Shown one piece after another: positions 1 through 10,322 of a stretch of 64,000 nucleotides of DNA. This DNA is from Serratia silvae. Lineage in GTDB: Bacteria > Pseudomonadota > Gammaproteobacteria > Enterobacterales > Enterobacteriaceae. Numbering within the stretch: the stretch's first letter is position 1; the number at the start of each line of letters is the position of its first letter. The notes below the pieces were generated by a model. That model saw only the letters and a program-made list of their open reading frames with translations. It was not told where the DNA came from and made no database searches. Where the stretch lies: positions 101,039-165,038 of the forward strand of contig NZ_JAGQDC010000012.1 of the NCBI RefSeq assembly GCF_023282985.1, given 5' to 3'. Position numbers and translations under genes: made by a program.

Positions 1-58
1 ACACCGGTTGTCGCCGATAATGCGCGGCGTTCATGTCCACAAACCTGGCGTAACGCTT

Positions 59-1564
59 ATGCTGCATTTGTTCACTGGCCTGGATTTCCATACCGGCCTG
101 ATGTTAATTCTCGCATTGTTGTTCGTGCTGTTCTATGAGGCCATTAACGGCTTCCATGATACGGCCAATGCGGTCGCTACTGTAATTTACACCCGTGCTA
201 TGCGCTCGCAACTTGCGGTCGTTATGGCTGGCCTGTTCAACTTTCTTGGCGTGATGCTCGGCGGTTTGAGTGTTGCCTACGCCATTGTGCACTTGCTACC
301 AACCGATCTGTTGTTGAACGTCAGTTCAGCACACGGGTTAGCCATGGTCTTCTCCATGCTGTTGGCGGCTATTATCTGGAACCTCGGTACCTGGTATCTT
401 GGGCTACCGGCCTCCAGCTCCCACACCCTGATTGGCGCCATAATCGGTGTCGGCTTGACCAATGCGTTGGTGACCAACACCTCCGTGGTCGACGCGCTGA
501 ACGTGCCCAAAATGATCAGCATCTTCCTGTCGCTTATCTTCTCCCCGTTGATCGGGATGATAATTGCCGGGCTGATGGTGTTTATGCTGCGCCGCTATTG
601 GAGCAATACCAAAAAGCGTCAGCGTATTCATATGACTCCGGCGGAACGTGAGAAGGTCGATGGCAAACGCAAGCCACCATTCTGGACACGTATCGCTCTG
701 ATCCTATCTGCTATCGGCGTGAGCTTCTCACACGGCGCGAACGACGGTCAGAAAGGTATCGGTCTGATTATGCTGGTGCTGATTGGTGTTGCCCCTGCAG
801 GTTTCGTGCTCAATATGAGTGCGACCGGTTACGACATTACCCGTACCCGTGATGCCGTGAGCCACCTGCAGCAATTCTACCAACAGCATGGCGACTCTCT
901 GGCGCATGTGGCCACACAGACGCCGTTGGTTCCTGCGCCTCAGAATACGGCTCCAAAGCCTGATCAACCGGTTGAGTTCCACTGTGACAGTTCACGTGCC
1001 CTGATCGCCGTTGAGCGCTCCCTGGACCTGCTGAACAATCTGCAAAGCTACGATCAACTGACGGTTGACCAGCGCAGCCATCTGCGCCGCCTGTTGATGT
1101 GCGTAACAGAAACCGCAGACAAGGTTGCCAAGCTGCCGGAAACCTCAGTAGACGATCAGCGCTTCCTGAAGAACCTGCGCTCCGATCTGTTGGAAACCGT
1201 TGAATATGCACCAACCTGGATTATCGTCGCGGTAGCCTTGGCGCTGTCTCTCGGTACCATGGTGGGTTGGCGACGCGTTGCTACCACTATCGGTGAGAAA
1301 ATCGGTAAGAAAGGCATGACCTACGCTCAGGGGGTGTCGGCACAAATGACCGCCGCACTGTCGATTGGCGTGGCCAGCTATACCGGTATGCCAGTTTCCA
1401 CTACCCAAGTACTGTCTTCGGCTGTAGCCGGAACGATGCTCGTGGATGGCGGCGGTGTGCAGAGCAAAACCATCAAGAACATCTTGTTGGCCTGGGTACT
1501 GACCCTGCCAGTCTCGATCCTGCTTTCCGGCGGCCTGTACTGGCTGGCGCTGAAAGTGATCTGA
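59..1564 (+). CDS. pitA: Low-affinity inorganic phosphate transporter PitA
   Basis: Inner-membrane PiT-family carrier that takes up inorganic phosphate as a metal-phosphate complex with protons. The 501-residue protein shows the two family signatures, [13 protein letters not shown] (from about residue 31) and [12 protein letters not shown] (about residue 224). Hydrophobic helices surround each, and a long hydrophilic loop (about 255-390) separates the two halves. I start at the ATG of MLHLFTG, as in E. coli PitA; the frame is open upstream to base 8 but only through a TTG. The gene converges on uspB and shares a hairpin with it, the E. coli arrangement. In E. coli the small protein MgtS binds PitA, and a MgtS homologue lies at 22442. 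Confidence 0.96.
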   Translation: MLHLFTGLDFHTGLMLILALLFVLFYEAINGFHDTANAVATVIYTRAMRSQLAVVMAGLFNFLGVMLGGLSVAYAIVHLLPTDLLLNVSSAHGLAMVFSMLLAAIIWNLGTWYLGLPASSSHTLIGAIIGVGLTNALVTNTSVVDALNVPKMISIFLSLIFSPLIGMIIAGLMVFMLRRYWSNTKKRQRIHMTPAEREKVDGKRKPPFWTRIALILSAIGVSFSHGANDGQKGIGLIMLVLIGVAPAGFVLNMSATGYDITRTRDAVSHLQQFYQQHGDSLAHVATQTPLVPAPQNTAPKPDQPVEFHCDSSRALIAVERSLDLLNNLQSYDQLTVDQRSHLRRLLMCVTETADKVAKLPETSVDDQRFLKNLRSDLLETVEYAPTWIIVAVALALSLGTMVGWRRVATTIGEKIGKKGMTYAQGVSAQMTAALSIGVASYTGMPVSTTQVLSSAVAGTMLVDGGGVQSKTIKNILLAWVLTLPVSILLSGGLYWLALKVI

Positions 1565-1579
1565 CGATTGCCCAATACA

Positions 1580-1612
1580 AAAATGGCGGCCAAAGTGGCC
1601 GCCATTTTTTTG
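1580..1612. terminator. Bidirectional terminator between pitA and uspB
   Basis: Stem AATGGCGGCC / GGCCGCCATT around a short AAAGT loop, with an A-run before it and a T-run after it. It can therefore end both pitA (+) and uspB (-) transcripts. Confidence 0.85.
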
Positions 1613-1628
1613 CCTTGCTATCGCCGGG

Positions 1629-1964
1629 CTAATACCAGATCGTCAGTGCCACCAGGCTGATCACCACTAGCCCACACAGCGAAGACGTCAGCACAAACTG
1701 GCTGCGAACACGCTGACAGCGACGGATAAATTCCGGATCGTGGTGCTCCATATAGCGTTGCGTAAAGATATAGCGCACCAGCCGTATCTGCTTGCTCGGC
1801 TGGCCGTGCGAAGTAAAGAACCCTCCGCCATCGACGTATTGGTAAAGTAACGGGTCGCAGCCGCGCAAAACAAACAGCAGCGCACGCAAAGAAGAAAAAT
1901 ACCGGGCCATGTTAATCACACAGACCACACACAATGCCCAAAACAGCGCGACGGTACTAATCAT
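1629..1964 (-). CDS. uspB: Universal stress protein B
   Basis: A 111-residue inner-membrane protein with a hydrophobic segment at each end (about 1-20 and 90-110) and a basic, soluble middle (motifs [16 protein letters not shown] and [10 protein letters not shown]). This is the UspB family, known in E. coli as a sigma-S-dependent stationary-phase protein linked to ethanol tolerance. The length matches the E. coli protein. It is divergent from uspA across about 550 bp and convergent with pitA, as in E. coli. No catalytic motif is visible and the molecular role is not known. Confidence 0.93.
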   Translation of the reverse strand: MISTVALFWALCVVCVINMARYFSSLRALLFVLRGCDPLLYQYVDGGGFFTSHGQPSKQIRLVRYIFTQRYMEHHDPEFIRRCQRVRSQFVLTSSLCGLVVISLVALTIWY

Positions 1965-2516
1965 GATAGCCCCCTCAAGGCGTTGTTATCCCGGACACCC
2001 GCCGGGCCAACGGCCCTACTTCATACCTTATGCTGCCGGAGCCTTGGCTCCCATCCCCCTAGCACCTTACGGACCCGAAGATACCCACAACCTCTGACCG
2101 CTTGATGAACAGGCCTTGCAACGATCAGAGGAAATAAGTGGGGCCCACAATCACTAGTGTAGAATAATGAAACGCAAACAGATCCCGGTGCCGTATAAAA
2201 TTTACAGTCAGGGCTAAATTCTTCATCTACCCGCTCTCCGCTCGGATAACAGACATAAGCTATACTTTGAGCAACAATGCTTATAATTCAATCATTCAAA
2301 CGGTGGATAGCCGTATAAACCATAGGATTTTTTGCCCTGGCGGTGTAAAACGGTGGGGTAAACGTATAAACAAGGGTGATTGATGCGACGCAGTGTGATC
2401 GCCCCAACATATCATTGTGTTATCTGGATGGTACTATGCAGGTAAGGCGAAAACGCCAAGCTGGAACACTGAATGCCTGCCCCCTTTAATCGGCATTATA
2501 TGGAAGGAGTATTCTC
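1965..2516. promoter_or_regulatory. Divergent uspB/uspA control region with a repeated motif
   Basis: A 552-bp intergenic region with no convincing gene. It holds three copies of a motif that joins CGGTG to CGTATAAA: 2186-2199 (CGGTG directly followed by CGTATAAA), 2301-2320 (CGGTGGATAGCCGTATAAAC) and 2351-2371 (CGGTGGGGTAA then ACGTATAAAC). The copies point the same way, towards uspA. A TACTAT hexamer at about 2431 could be a uspA -10. Which regulator would read the repeats is unknown; in E. coli uspA responds to FadR, ppGpp and other signals. Confidence 0.5.
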
Positions 2517-2951
2517 ATGGCTTACAAACACATACTGATTGCGGTTGACCTATCACCGGAAAGCAAAATCCTGGTCGAGAAAGCAGTTTCAATGGCGCGG
2601 CCGTACAATGCCAAAGTCTCTCTGATCCACGTTGATGTAAACTATTCCGATCTGTATACCGGCTTGATCGACGTCAATCTTGGCGATATGCAAAAACGTA
2701 TTTCTGAAGAAACCCACCATGCGTTAACCGAGCTGTCGCAAAATGCGGGCTATCCAATAACCGAAACCCTGAGCGGTAGCGGCGATCTGGCGCAGGTGCT
2801 GGTTGATGCGATTAAAAAATACGATATGGACCTGGTACTGTGTGGACACCACCAGGATTTCTGGAGCAAATTGATGTCATCTGCGCGCCAATTAATCAAT
2901 ACAGTACACATCGATATGCTGATTGTGCCGCTGCGCGACGAAGAAAAGTAA
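2517..2951 (+). CDS. uspA: Universal stress protein A
   Basis: Cytoplasmic 144-residue protein of the UspA class, made in growth arrest and many stresses. The N-terminus [16 protein letters not shown] and the C-terminal [22 protein letters not shown] block are characteristic. The protein lacks the G-2x-G-9x-G(S/T) nucleotide-binding pattern of ATP-binding Usp proteins, as E. coli UspA does. A strong ribosome site (AAGGAG) sits just before the ATG. A hairpin terminator follows, and the gene appears monocistronic. Confidence 0.96.
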   Translation: MAYKHILIAVDLSPESKILVEKAVSMARPYNAKVSLIHVDVNYSDLYTGLIDVNLGDMQKRISEETHHALTELSQNAGYPITETLSGSGDLAQVLVDAIKKYDMDLVLCGHHQDFWSKLMSSARQLINTVHIDMLIVPLRDEEK

Positions 2952-2973
2952 GTATTCGCTAACCTGTTTGACC

Positions 2974-2999
2974 AACGCCCGCCCTGCGCGGGCGTTTTT
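2974..2999 (+). terminator. uspA terminator
   Basis: Nine-base-pair GC-rich stem AACGCCCGC / GCGGGCGTT with a five-base loop, followed by a T-run, 22 bases after the uspA stop. Confidence 0.85.
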
Positions 3000-3133
3000 C
3001 ATGGTTTCCTGTTATTTATTGCTTGTTAATCAGCCACCCCACAGTGATATAGTCGAGGTAGACACAACATCCACCCCAACTGTGAGACACATCATAAAAA
3101 CAGGGGAACCAATATGCTAAACAGGAGCTATCC

Positions 3134-4477
3134 ATGGAACAGGCTGTATCGCTAGAATCCTTTCTAAAATCCTTACAACGTCATAACTCGCATCAACCAG
3201 AATATCTGCAGGCAGTGCGTGAAGTCTTTACCTCTCTGTGGCCATTCATCGAACGTAACCCCCATTATCGTGACCACGCCCTGTTAGAGCGCCTGGTAGA
3301 GCCTGAGCGTATCATTCAGTTTCGCGTCAGTTGGGTCGACGATCAGGGCAAAGTTCAGGTAAACCGCGCCTACCGTATCCAGTTCAACTCCGCCATTGGG
3401 CCGTATAAAGGGGGGATGCGTTTCCACCCTTCGGTTAACACCTCCATTCTGAAGTTCCTCGGTTTTGAACAGACCTTCAAGAATGCCCTGACCACGCTGC
3501 CTATGGGCGGCGGCAAGGGTGGCTCAGACTTTGATCCCAAAGGCAAAAGCCAGGGCGAAGTCATGCGCTTCTGCCAATCGCTGATGACTGAGCTTTATCG
3601 TCATCTGGGCCCAGATACTGACGTGCCAGCCGGGGATATCGGCGTAGGTGGCCGCGAAGTGGGCTTTATGGCCGGCATGATGAAAAAACTGTCCAACAAC
3701 ACCAGCTGCGTATTTACCGGCAAAGGCCTGTCGTTCGGCGGCAGTCTGATCCGCCCGGAAGCCACCGGTTACGGCCTGGTCTACTTCACCGATTCAATGC
3801 TGCAGCGCCATGGCCTGGGCTTTGAAGGGATGCGCGTCGCGGTTTCTGGCTCCGGTAACGTGGCGCAATACACCATTGAGAAAGCGTTGGAGCTGGATGC
3901 GCGGGTGATCACCGTTTCCGATTCCGGCGGTACCGTGGTGGATGAAGCAGGCTTCACCACTGAAAAACTGGCGCATCTGGCAGAAATCAAAAACCAGCGC
4001 TATGGCCGGGTTGCCGATTACGCCCGCGAACGTGGCCTGACCTATCTGGCCGGTGAAAGCCCGTGGAACGTGCCGGTAGATATCGCCTTACCTTGTGCCA
4101 CCCAAAACGAACTGGATCTGGATGCCGCACAGGTGCTGATCCGCAACGGGGTCAAGGCCGTGGCTGAAGGCGCTAATATGCCAACCACCATCCAGGCTAC
4201 CGATGCCTTCCTGGAAGCGGGCGTGCTGTTCGCACCGGGCAAAGCCGCCAACGCCGGTGGTGTTGCCACTTCCGGGCTGGAGATGGCGCAAAATGCCGCA
4301 CGCCTTAATTGGCGGGCAGAGAAAGTCGATATCCGTTTACGTCACATCATGGCGGATATCCATCAGTCCTGCGTTGAGTACGGTGGCGAAGGCAAGCAAA
4401 CGCATTACGTTCACGGCGCCAACATTGCCGGGTTCGTTAAGATTGCCGATGCGATGCTGGCTCAGGGCGTGCTCTAA
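3134..4477 (+). CDS. gdhA: NADP-specific glutamate dehydrogenase
   Basis: Cytoplasmic enzyme that reversibly aminates 2-oxoglutarate to glutamate with NADPH and ammonium. At 447 residues it matches the hexameric enterobacterial enzyme. Visible motifs are GPYKGGMRFHPSVN, the glutamate/catalytic-lysine loop LPMGGGKGGSDFDPKGKS (about 121-138), PAGDIGVGGREVGFM, and the NADP-binding turn SGSGNVAQY (about 242). The ATG at 3134 follows an ACAGGAG ribosome site. In E. coli K-12 gdhA lies elsewhere; here it and the next gene occupy the slot between uspA and rsmJ that holds the peptide transporter dtpB in E. coli. Confidence 0.97.
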   Translation: MEQAVSLESFLKSLQRHNSHQPEYLQAVREVFTSLWPFIERNPHYRDHALLERLVEPERIIQFRVSWVDDQGKVQVNRAYRIQFNSAIGPYKGGMRFHPSVNTSILKFLGFEQTFKNALTTLPMGGGKGGSDFDPKGKSQGEVMRFCQSLMTELYRHLGPDTDVPAGDIGVGGREVGFMAGMMKKLSNNTSCVFTGKGLSFGGSLIRPEATGYGLVYFTDSMLQRHGLGFEGMRVAVSGSGNVAQYTIEKALELDARVITVSDSGGTVVDEAGFTTEKLAHLAEIKNQRYGRVADYARERGLTYLAGESPWNVPVDIALPCATQNELDLDAAQVLIRNGVKAVAEGANMPTTIQATDAFLEAGVLFAPGKAANAGGVATSGLEMAQNAARLNWRAEKVDIRLRHIMADIHQSCVEYGGEGKQTHYVHGANIAGFVKIADAMLAQGVL

Positions 4478-4491
4478 CCTTACCCTGAATG

Positions 4492-4523
4492 AAAAATGCC
4501 GGCAGATTCGCCGGCATTTTTTT
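4492..4523. terminator. Terminator shared by gdhA and the convergent nucleotidase gene
   Basis: AAAAATGCCGGC / GCCGGCATTTTTTT stem separated by AGATTC, with an A-run on one side and a T-run on the other, between two convergent genes. Confidence 0.85.
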
Positions 4524-4546
4524 ATCTGGTTAACAGTGAATTAGCC

Positions 4547-6442
4547 TCAGTTAATGGCTTCAATAATCACCAGCCGATCGTTCAGCCGCTGTTTGATGAC
4601 CGGATCAGTTGCCGCTTGCGCCTGCTGTTGCAGTGCCGCAACCTGTTGCTTCATCATTTGCGGATCGCTAAACAGTAATGCTTTGACGTTGATGGAGGCC
4701 ACGTTGGTATAGCGCCCATCATCGGTGGTCGGCACGCTGATTTTGCCGTCATTGAGCAGCTTGTCCACAATCTTGCGCTCACGTTCGTATCCTTCCAACC
4801 CCACCAGCTTCCAGCGGTGCATCGCCTTGCCCTGATACTCGCCCTTCTTCACCTCGGTCAGATAGCGAATGGTGAGATTACGGATAGTCCCCGCTTCTTC
4901 ACCAAATTCCGCCTTGGTATCTGACAGCACCGGGAACTGCATACCTTCCAGTACACCGCCTTTCTGCGTCAGGTGACCCATGCGATAACTGTTCATCCCC
5001 AACTGGATCGGCGTGCTGTCGGTCACCGGAGTGCCGTCGTTCAATTTCAACTCGGTGATGCGTTGCCCTACGGGTTGGCGCAGATCGATGGTATAGGTCA
5101 CGCCATCGAAGAAGTCATTGGTGGAGTACTTGGACGCACGGCGCTGTGGGTTGAAGCTGTAGGTAACATCGCCATCATGCTGCTGGTTAAAGTAGTCCGC
5201 TGACCACTCCATGTACTTTTTCAGCTCTTTACCCGTCAGTTGGTAGACAGTGATTTCACCACCAGCATACTGATAGTTGAAGGCGATATCCTTGGCGGTG
5301 ATGGTGCCCACGTTCAGCTTCGGCCTGTCGTTATCAATCTGCAACGCTATCACCTGCGCCTTAGGTGCGAAGTGACGGGCCGCTTCCTGATACAGAGCAC
5401 TGATGCCGGTATCCTGAATATGCACCTGTGGAATACCTTTCACCGCGTCCGGTGGCACCAGATCCTGGCCGGTCAGTTGAGCAATCGGCCGGTTGGCGTT
5501 GGCCCGCAGGATGGTATGGAATGGCTGGTAGATCTCTTCGAGCTTTTTATCAGAGGTGACGCCTTTGATCGGGTAGGTGTAGCTGTCTTTATTGATCAGC
5601 ACGTATTTGCCGTTTTGCTGCTCAAATTGTAGATCGATACGCGACAGCGCACGGCCATATTTGTCCGGCTCGGTGACGATCACGCCGTTGATCACCTCTT
5701 TATCCACCTTAACGTGCATATGGCCAGCAACGATCGCTGCCAGTTCTGGGTTGGCCCGCGCGATGTCGCCCACCCCGGTGCCCGGCCGCTGGTTCTCATT
5801 ATCGATCCCCATATGGGCCACCAGCACGATGGCGTCCACCTGGCCGTGGATCTGCTGGATCACCTTTTTCACCGCCTGCACCGGATCGGTAAACGTTAGG
5901 CCGTCGATACGGTCGGTGCCCTTGGCAAACTCGGCGGTCATCGGCGTATCCATACCGATAATGCCAATCTTCACCCCCTGGCGCTCTACGATCTTATAGG
6001 CGGGCAGGTAAGGCTTGCCGCTGTCCCAGAAGATATTGCCCGCCAACGCGGTGCCTTTGAACTGGCTGAGTGGGGTTGCCAGCACCTTTAGGCCAAAATC
6101 GAACTCGTGGTTACCCATCACCCACACGTCGTAGTCCAGCGCGTTAAAGCCGAGGATCATCGGGCTGGTTTTGTCATTCTTGAAGGTTTCAACAAAGTTG
6201 CCCTGAATAGTGTCCCCGGCGTCTACCAGGATCACGTTCGGCTGTTGGGCACGGACTTTATGCACCTGGGTGGCAATCTGGCTCAGGCTGCCCGCCAGGT
6301 TCTCGGTGTCGGTGGAATAATCCCAAGGCACGAAGGTGCCATGCAGATCTGAGGTGCCTAGAATGGTGATATTTACCGGTTCAGCGGCCATGGCAGAGGT
6401 ACTCAAGCAAAGCAGTAGGGAAAGCAGCGTCTTTTTCATCAT
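4547..6442 (-). CDS. Periplasmic 5'-nucleotidase / cyclic-nucleotide phosphodiesterase family enzyme
   Basis: Secreted metallophosphoesterase of the UshA/CpdB/YfkN superfamily, expected to strip phosphate from extracellular nucleotides. A signal peptide (MMKKTLLSLLLCLSTSAMA, then AEP) precedes the calcineurin-like domain. That domain shows the five metal-binding blocks: GTSDLHG (about 29-35), DAGDTIQG, MGNHEFDFG, VAHMGID and AGHMHVK. A C-terminal 5'-nucleotidase substrate domain follows (about 340-560). At 631 residues it is near CpdB (647) but diverges from it in sequence, so I do not assign cpdB. The gene stands alone, divergent from nothing obvious and convergent with gdhA. The substrate preference cannot be read from the sequence. 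Confidence 0.85.
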   Translation of the reverse strand: MMKKTLLSLLLCLSTSAMAAEPVNITILGTSDLHGTFVPWDYSTDTENLAGSLSQIATQVHKVRAQQPNVILVDAGDTIQGNFVETFKNDKTSPMILGFNALDYDVWVMGNHEFDFGLKVLATPLSQFKGTALAGNIFWDSGKPYLPAYKIVERQGVKIGIIGMDTPMTAEFAKGTDRIDGLTFTDPVQAVKKVIQQIHGQVDAIVLVAHMGIDNENQRPGTGVGDIARANPELAAIVAGHMHVKVDKEVINGVIVTEPDKYGRALSRIDLQFEQQNGKYVLINKDSYTYPIKGVTSDKKLEEIYQPFHTILRANANRPIAQLTGQDLVPPDAVKGIPQVHIQDTGISALYQEAARHFAPKAQVIALQIDNDRPKLNVGTITAKDIAFNYQYAGGEITVYQLTGKELKKYMEWSADYFNQQHDGDVTYSFNPQRRASKYSTNDFFDGVTYTIDLRQPVGQRITELKLNDGTPVTDSTPIQLGMNSYRMGHLTQKGGVLEGMQFPVLSDTKAEFGEEAGTIRNLTIRYLTEVKKGEYQGKAMHRWKLVGLEGYERERKIVDKLLNDGKISVPTTDDGRYTNVASINVKALLFSDPQMMKQQVAALQQQAQAATDPVIKQRLNDRLVIIEAIN

Positions 6443-6570
6443 GAAATTTCATTATAGTTGATTGTAATTAAACAGGATTATGCGACGCACATCTCAGCGT
6501 TACCAGTGACATTGCAGAATGAACATGGGAAATGTGAGGGGGCTCAATGAATGCCCCCCTAAAGCTTATC

Positions 6571-7317
6571 TTACAGCGGCATATAAATATCGAAACGGTG
6601 ATTCTTGGTGGTCGTGGCAGCATGGGCAGGAACATCGGCCAGCGGCGGAGCATAATCCGGTCGTTTCACCACGACCCTTTTGGTAGCCAGCCTGCGGGCT
6701 GGCTCCAGCAAGCCGTCGGCATCATCATCACTGCCCACCAGCGACTGAAATACCCGCATCTCTTTTTTCACCAACGCACTCTTCTGCTTATGCGGATACA
6801 TTGGGTCGAGATACACCACTTCCGGACGTGGATCGAGATCGCTCAGCGCCGTCAGGCTGGAAGCATGAAGCAACGTCATGCGTTCACGTAGCCAAGGGCC
6901 GATCTCCGTGTCCTGATAGCCCCGTTGCAAACCGTCTTCCAGCAACGCAGCGACGACAGGATCACGCTCCAACATGCGAACCTGGCAACCCAGCGATGCC
7001 AAAACAAACGCATCACGCCCTAACCCGGCAGTGGCATCCACCACGCTAGGCACATAGCTGCCTTTGATGCCTACCGCTTTGGCCACCGCTTCGCCACGGC
7101 CACCGCCGAAACGCCTGCGGTGCGCCATCGGGCCAGAGATAAAATCGACGTAGATAGCGCCAAGCTTTGGCTCGTCGCGCTTACGCAGCTCCAACCGTTC
7201 TGGCGTCAGCACCAGCGCCATCGTCGCATCTTCGTCGCTGGTTAGTTGCCAACGATCGGCCAAAATAGACAAGGCGCCGGGATCGGCGCCTGCTTCACAC
7301 AATAAAAACACGCTCAC
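6571..7317 (-). CDS. rsmJ: 16S rRNA (guanine1516-N2)-methyltransferase RsmJ
   Basis: SAM-dependent methyltransferase that modifies G1516 of 16S rRNA. The 248-residue protein has the N-terminal [15 protein letters not shown] block, the SAM-binding motif [13 protein letters not shown] (about 93-105) and the catalytic [11 protein letters not shown] motif (about 168-178). Translation starts at a GTG. It follows prlC on the same strand with 8 bases between stop and start, so the two form an operon as in E. coli. A GC-rich inverted repeat (AGGGGGGC / GAGCCCCCT, about 6535-6563) lies just after the stop but has no T-run. Confidence 0.95.
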   Translation of the reverse strand: MSVFLLCEAGADPGALSILADRWQLTSDEDATMALVLTPERLELRKRDEPKLGAIYVDFISGPMAHRRRFGGGRGEAVAKAVGIKGSYVPSVVDATAGLGRDAFVLASLGCQVRMLERDPVVAALLEDGLQRGYQDTEIGPWLRERMTLLHASSLTALSDLDPRPEVVYLDPMYPHKQKSALVKKEMRVFQSLVGSDDDADGLLEPARRLATKRVVVKRPDYAPPLADVPAHAATTTKNHRFDIYMPL

Positions 7318-7325
7318 TTGGCGGG

Positions 7326-9368
7326 TTACCCTTTAATACCGTAATGGCGCAGCATAGCATCCAGCTTCGGTTCACGGCCACGGAAGCGTTTGAACAATTC
7401 CATCGGCTCTTCGGAACCCCCGCGTGACAGGATGTTATCGAGGAAGGATTGACCGGTTTCAGCGTTAAAAATCCCTTCATCTTCAAAGCGTGAGTAAGCA
7501 TCTGCCGACAACACTTCCGCCCACAGGTAGCTGTAATAACCCGCCGCATAGCCGCCGGCAAAGATGTGGCTGAATGCGTGTGGGAAACGGCCCCAGCTTG
7601 GTGAAGGGATCACCGCCACCATTTTCTTCACCTCAAACAGGGTCGGCAGGATCTGCGCCCCTTTTTCCGGGCTGTATTCGGCGTGCATACGGAAATCGAA
7701 CAGGCCAAACTCCAGCTGACGCAGGATAAACAGCGCCGCCTGATAGTTTTTCGCTTCCAGCATTTTGTCCAGCAGGGCTTTCGGCAGTGGTTCGCCAGTC
7801 TGGAAGTGACCAGAGATAAACGCCAATGCCTCCGGCTCCCAGCACCAGTTTTCCATAAACTGGCTTGGCAGTTCCACCGCATCCCAAGGCACACCGTTGA
7901 TACCAGAAACCCCGGCGGTATCGATCTGCGTCAACATGTGGTGCAGGCCGTGGCCAAACTCATGGAACAGCGTAGTGACTTCGTTATGGGTAAACAGCGC
8001 CGGCTGATCACCCAGTGGGCGGTTAAAGTTACAGGTCAGATAGGCGACCGGCTTTTGCAATTCGCCATTCGCTTTGCGCAGGCTGCCGACACAATCATCC
8101 ATCCATGCACCACCGCGCTTGTTCTCGCGAGCATACAAGTCCAGATAGAAGCTGCCGCGCAGTTCACCTTTGGCATCGAACAGATCGAAGAAACGTACCT
8201 CTGGATGCCAGGTATCGACACCCTGACGCTCTTTGGCGGTGATGCCGTAAATACGGTTAACCACTTCAAACAGCCCTTCCTGCACGCGCTGTTCCGGGAA
8301 GTATGGGCGCAGTTGCTCATCACTAATGGAGAACAGATGTTGCTTCTGTTTTTCTCCGTAATAACTGATATCCCAAGCCTCTAGCTCATCCACACCATAG
8401 TGCTGCTTGGCAAAGGCTCGTAGCTGTGCCAATTCCTGTTCTGCCTGAGGGCGAGCGCGCTTGGCCAGATCGCTCAGGAAACCGAGCACCTGCTCCGGGC
8501 TTTCTGCCATCTTGGTCGCCAGCGATTTGTCCGCATAGCTGGCAAAACCCAGCAACTGTGCCAGTTCATGGCGCAGAGCCAGCGTTTCCGCCATCACTTC
8601 GCTGTTATCCCACTTACCGGCATTTGGCCCCTGATCGGAGGCACGGGTGGTGAAGGCACGATACATCTCTTCACGCAGCGCCTGGTTATCGGCATAGGTC
8701 ATCACCGGCAAATAGCTCGGCATGTCCAGCGTCAGCAACCAGCCTTCCTGCTCTTTGGCCTGTGCCATCGCCTGGGCTTGGGCCAGTGCACTTTCCGGCA
8801 GACCACTCAGCTCATTCACATCGGTAATCAACTTGCTCCAACCCATGGTGGCATCGAGCACATTGTTGCTGTAGGTCGAACCCAGTTCGGACAGACGCGC
8901 CACGATCTCGCCGTAACGCTTTTGTTTTTCCTTTGGCAGGCCAATGCCCGACAGCTCAAAATCACGCAGCGCGTTTTCTACCGATTTGCGCTGTGGCGCG
9001 GTCAGTTTGGCAAAGCCTTCACCCTCTTTCAGATTACGATAGGCCTGGTACAGCCCTTCATGCTGGCCCACCCAAGTACCGTATTCAGAAAGCAGCGGCA
9101 GCGCCTGTTCGTAAGCTTCGCGCAGTTCCGGGCTGTTTTTTACCGAGTTTAAGTGACCAACAGGTGACCAGATGCGTGACAGGCGATCGTCAGATTCGGC
9201 CAGCGGCTGACACAGATTTTCCCAAGTAAACGGCCCCGGCTGTGCCACGACGCGCTCAACCGCAGCACGGCAGTCAGCCAGTGCGGATGTCACCGCAGGA
9301 ACGATATCTTCAGGGCGAATGGCAGAAAACGGCGGTAAGGCAAACGGTGTCAGCAACGCATTGGTCAT
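7326..9368 (-). CDS. prlC: Oligopeptidase A
   Basis: Cytoplasmic M3-family zinc metallopeptidase of 680 residues that degrades short peptides, including cleaved signal peptides. The zinc motif [15 protein letters not shown] (HExxH, about residue 470) and the downstream acidic ligand region are intact, as is the C-terminal [19 protein letters not shown] start at the ATG of [14 protein letters not shown], the E. coli start. The frame runs 45 codons further upstream, but that extension overlaps a heat-shock-like promoter. It is the first gene of the prlC-rsmJ operon. Confidence 0.95.
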   Translation of the reverse strand: MTNALLTPFALPPFSAIRPEDIVPAVTSALADCRAAVERVVAQPGPFTWENLCQPLAESDDRLSRIWSPVGHLNSVKNSPELREAYEQALPLLSEYGTWVGQHEGLYQAYRNLKEGEGFAKLTAPQRKSVENALRDFELSGIGLPKEKQKRYGEIVARLSELGSTYSNNVLDATMGWSKLITDVNELSGLPESALAQAQAMAQAKEQEGWLLTLDMPSYLPVMTYADNQALREEMYRAFTTRASDQGPNAGKWDNSEVMAETLALRHELAQLLGFASYADKSLATKMAESPEQVLGFLSDLAKRARPQAEQELAQLRAFAKQHYGVDELEAWDISYYGEKQKQHLFSISDEQLRPYFPEQRVQEGLFEVVNRIYGITAKERQGVDTWHPEVRFFDLFDAKGELRGSFYLDLYARENKRGGAWMDDCVGSLRKANGELQKPVAYLTCNFNRPLGDQPALFTHNEVTTLFHEFGHGLHHMLTQIDTAGVSGINGVPWDAVELPSQFMENWCWEPEALAFISGHFQTGEPLPKALLDKMLEAKNYQAALFILRQLEFGLFDFRMHAEYSPEKGAQILPTLFEVKKMVAVIPSPSWGRFPHAFSHIFAGGYAAGYYSYLWAEVLSADAYSRFEDEGIFNAETGQSFLDNILSRGGSEEPMELFKRFRGREPKLDAMLRHYGIKG

Positions 9369-9436
9369 AGAGGAAGTCCTGATTAGGGTGGTGGACCCGA
9401 TGCGCACATCAGGCCAGACAAAGATAAGCTTCTCTC

Positions 9437-9466
9437 TAACATGGTGCCAACCGGCGGGAAAATCAA
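9437..9466 (-). promoter_or_regulatory. Candidate sigma-32 (heat-shock) promoter for prlC
   Basis: Read on the minus strand, TTGATT (9461-9466) is followed after 14 bases by CACCATGTTA (9437-9446). This resembles the RpoH pattern of a CTTGAAA-like -35 and a CCCCATNT-like -10, and prlC belongs to the heat-shock regulon in E. coli. The match is imperfect, and the call rests on that parallel. Confidence 0.45.
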
Positions 9467-9811
9467 TGGTCATGCGTGTGATTGAATCTGTTTCTTCACT
9501 CACGCGGCTCGTTTAGTGAGAAAGATAGGCCACGATTGCATGTAAGTAGATTAAGTAGGAAGGTGACAAACATATCTCTCCGCTAAGTATATATAAAATG
9601 CTCTCACTTTCGTTAATATCCGTGTCGAAATACGCTCATATACATACAACGCACTTGATAAATCATTTTCATTTATTGATAAAGCTTATATTTCGATTTA
9701 AAAAAGTAAGCCTGCGCGCTAAAAACCATGTTAATTGAGGTTGTTTTGATACAAAATGGTTTAGGTTGATTTTCAATCGAGTTCAGTCACTTACATTACA
9801 AGGAGTTTATG
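9467..9811. other. AT-rich junction between prlC and the hcp island
   Basis: No gene is visible. Base composition falls sharply to AT-rich after about 9540, with several TATATA runs (about 9589-9598). This marks the left edge of an acquired segment and probably contains the hcp promoter. No tRNA, integrase or obvious direct repeat was seen at the edge. Confidence 0.4.
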
Positions 9812-10291
9812 ATGGCAAATAATATTTACGTGGCGATTAACGGAAAACAGCAAGGGTTGATATCGGCAGGGTGTTCTACAGCGGATTCAATCGGCAACAA
9901 ACACCAATTAGGCCACGAAAACCAGATACTGGTTCTTAAGCTCGCGCATAACATCAGCCGAGGTGAAAATGTGATGCATAATCCGGTGATTTTTGTAAAG
10001 CCACAGGATAAGTCATCCCCCTTATTTTTGCTGGCTATTTCAAATAATGAGCCACTTAACCTTAAGTTTGATTTTTACCGTACAGCGCAAAATGGCGCCC
10101 AGGAGTTGTACTACACGGTAGAACTCAGAGAAGCTACCATCGTAGATATCAGCGTGAACTATCCACACTGCTTAACGCATGCTAGCGCACAACCCGAAGA
10201 GATTATCTCTGTACGTTATAAGGATATTATTTGCCAACACCATATTGCTGGGACTTCAGGCTACAGCGTATGGGACGACAGGGTTTATTAA
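9812..10291 (+). CDS. hcp: Orphan Hcp-family type VI secretion tube protein
   Basis: Hcp (TssD) proteins form the hexameric tube of the type VI secretion system and carry small effectors in their lumen. This 159-residue protein has the enterobacterial orphan-Hcp pattern: MANNIYVAINGKQQGLISAG at the start, AQNGAQELYYTVELREA in the middle, and the C-terminal AGTSGYSVWDDRVY. Two ATGs are in tandem. The second, at 9812, has the better spacing (6 bases) from AAGGAG at 9800-9805, so I prefer it. No other T6SS structural gene is in the window, so this Hcp must work with a machine encoded elsewhere. It points towards the effector/immunity genes on the opposite strand. Confidence 0.88.
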   Translation: MANNIYVAINGKQQGLISAGCSTADSIGNKHQLGHENQILVLKLAHNISRGENVMHNPVIFVKPQDKSSPLFLLAISNNEPLNLKFDFYRTAQNGAQELYYTVELREATIVDISVNYPHCLTHASAQPEEIISVRYKDIICQHHIAGTSGYSVWDDRVY

Positions 10292-10322
10292 CGACTAGCT
10301 GGGTCTCTTTTACCAAGAGGCC

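Noticed and set aside
9369..9503. N-terminal extension of PrlC by 45 residues
   Set aside because: The extension overlaps a heat-shock-like promoter and departs from the family start MTNALLTPF.
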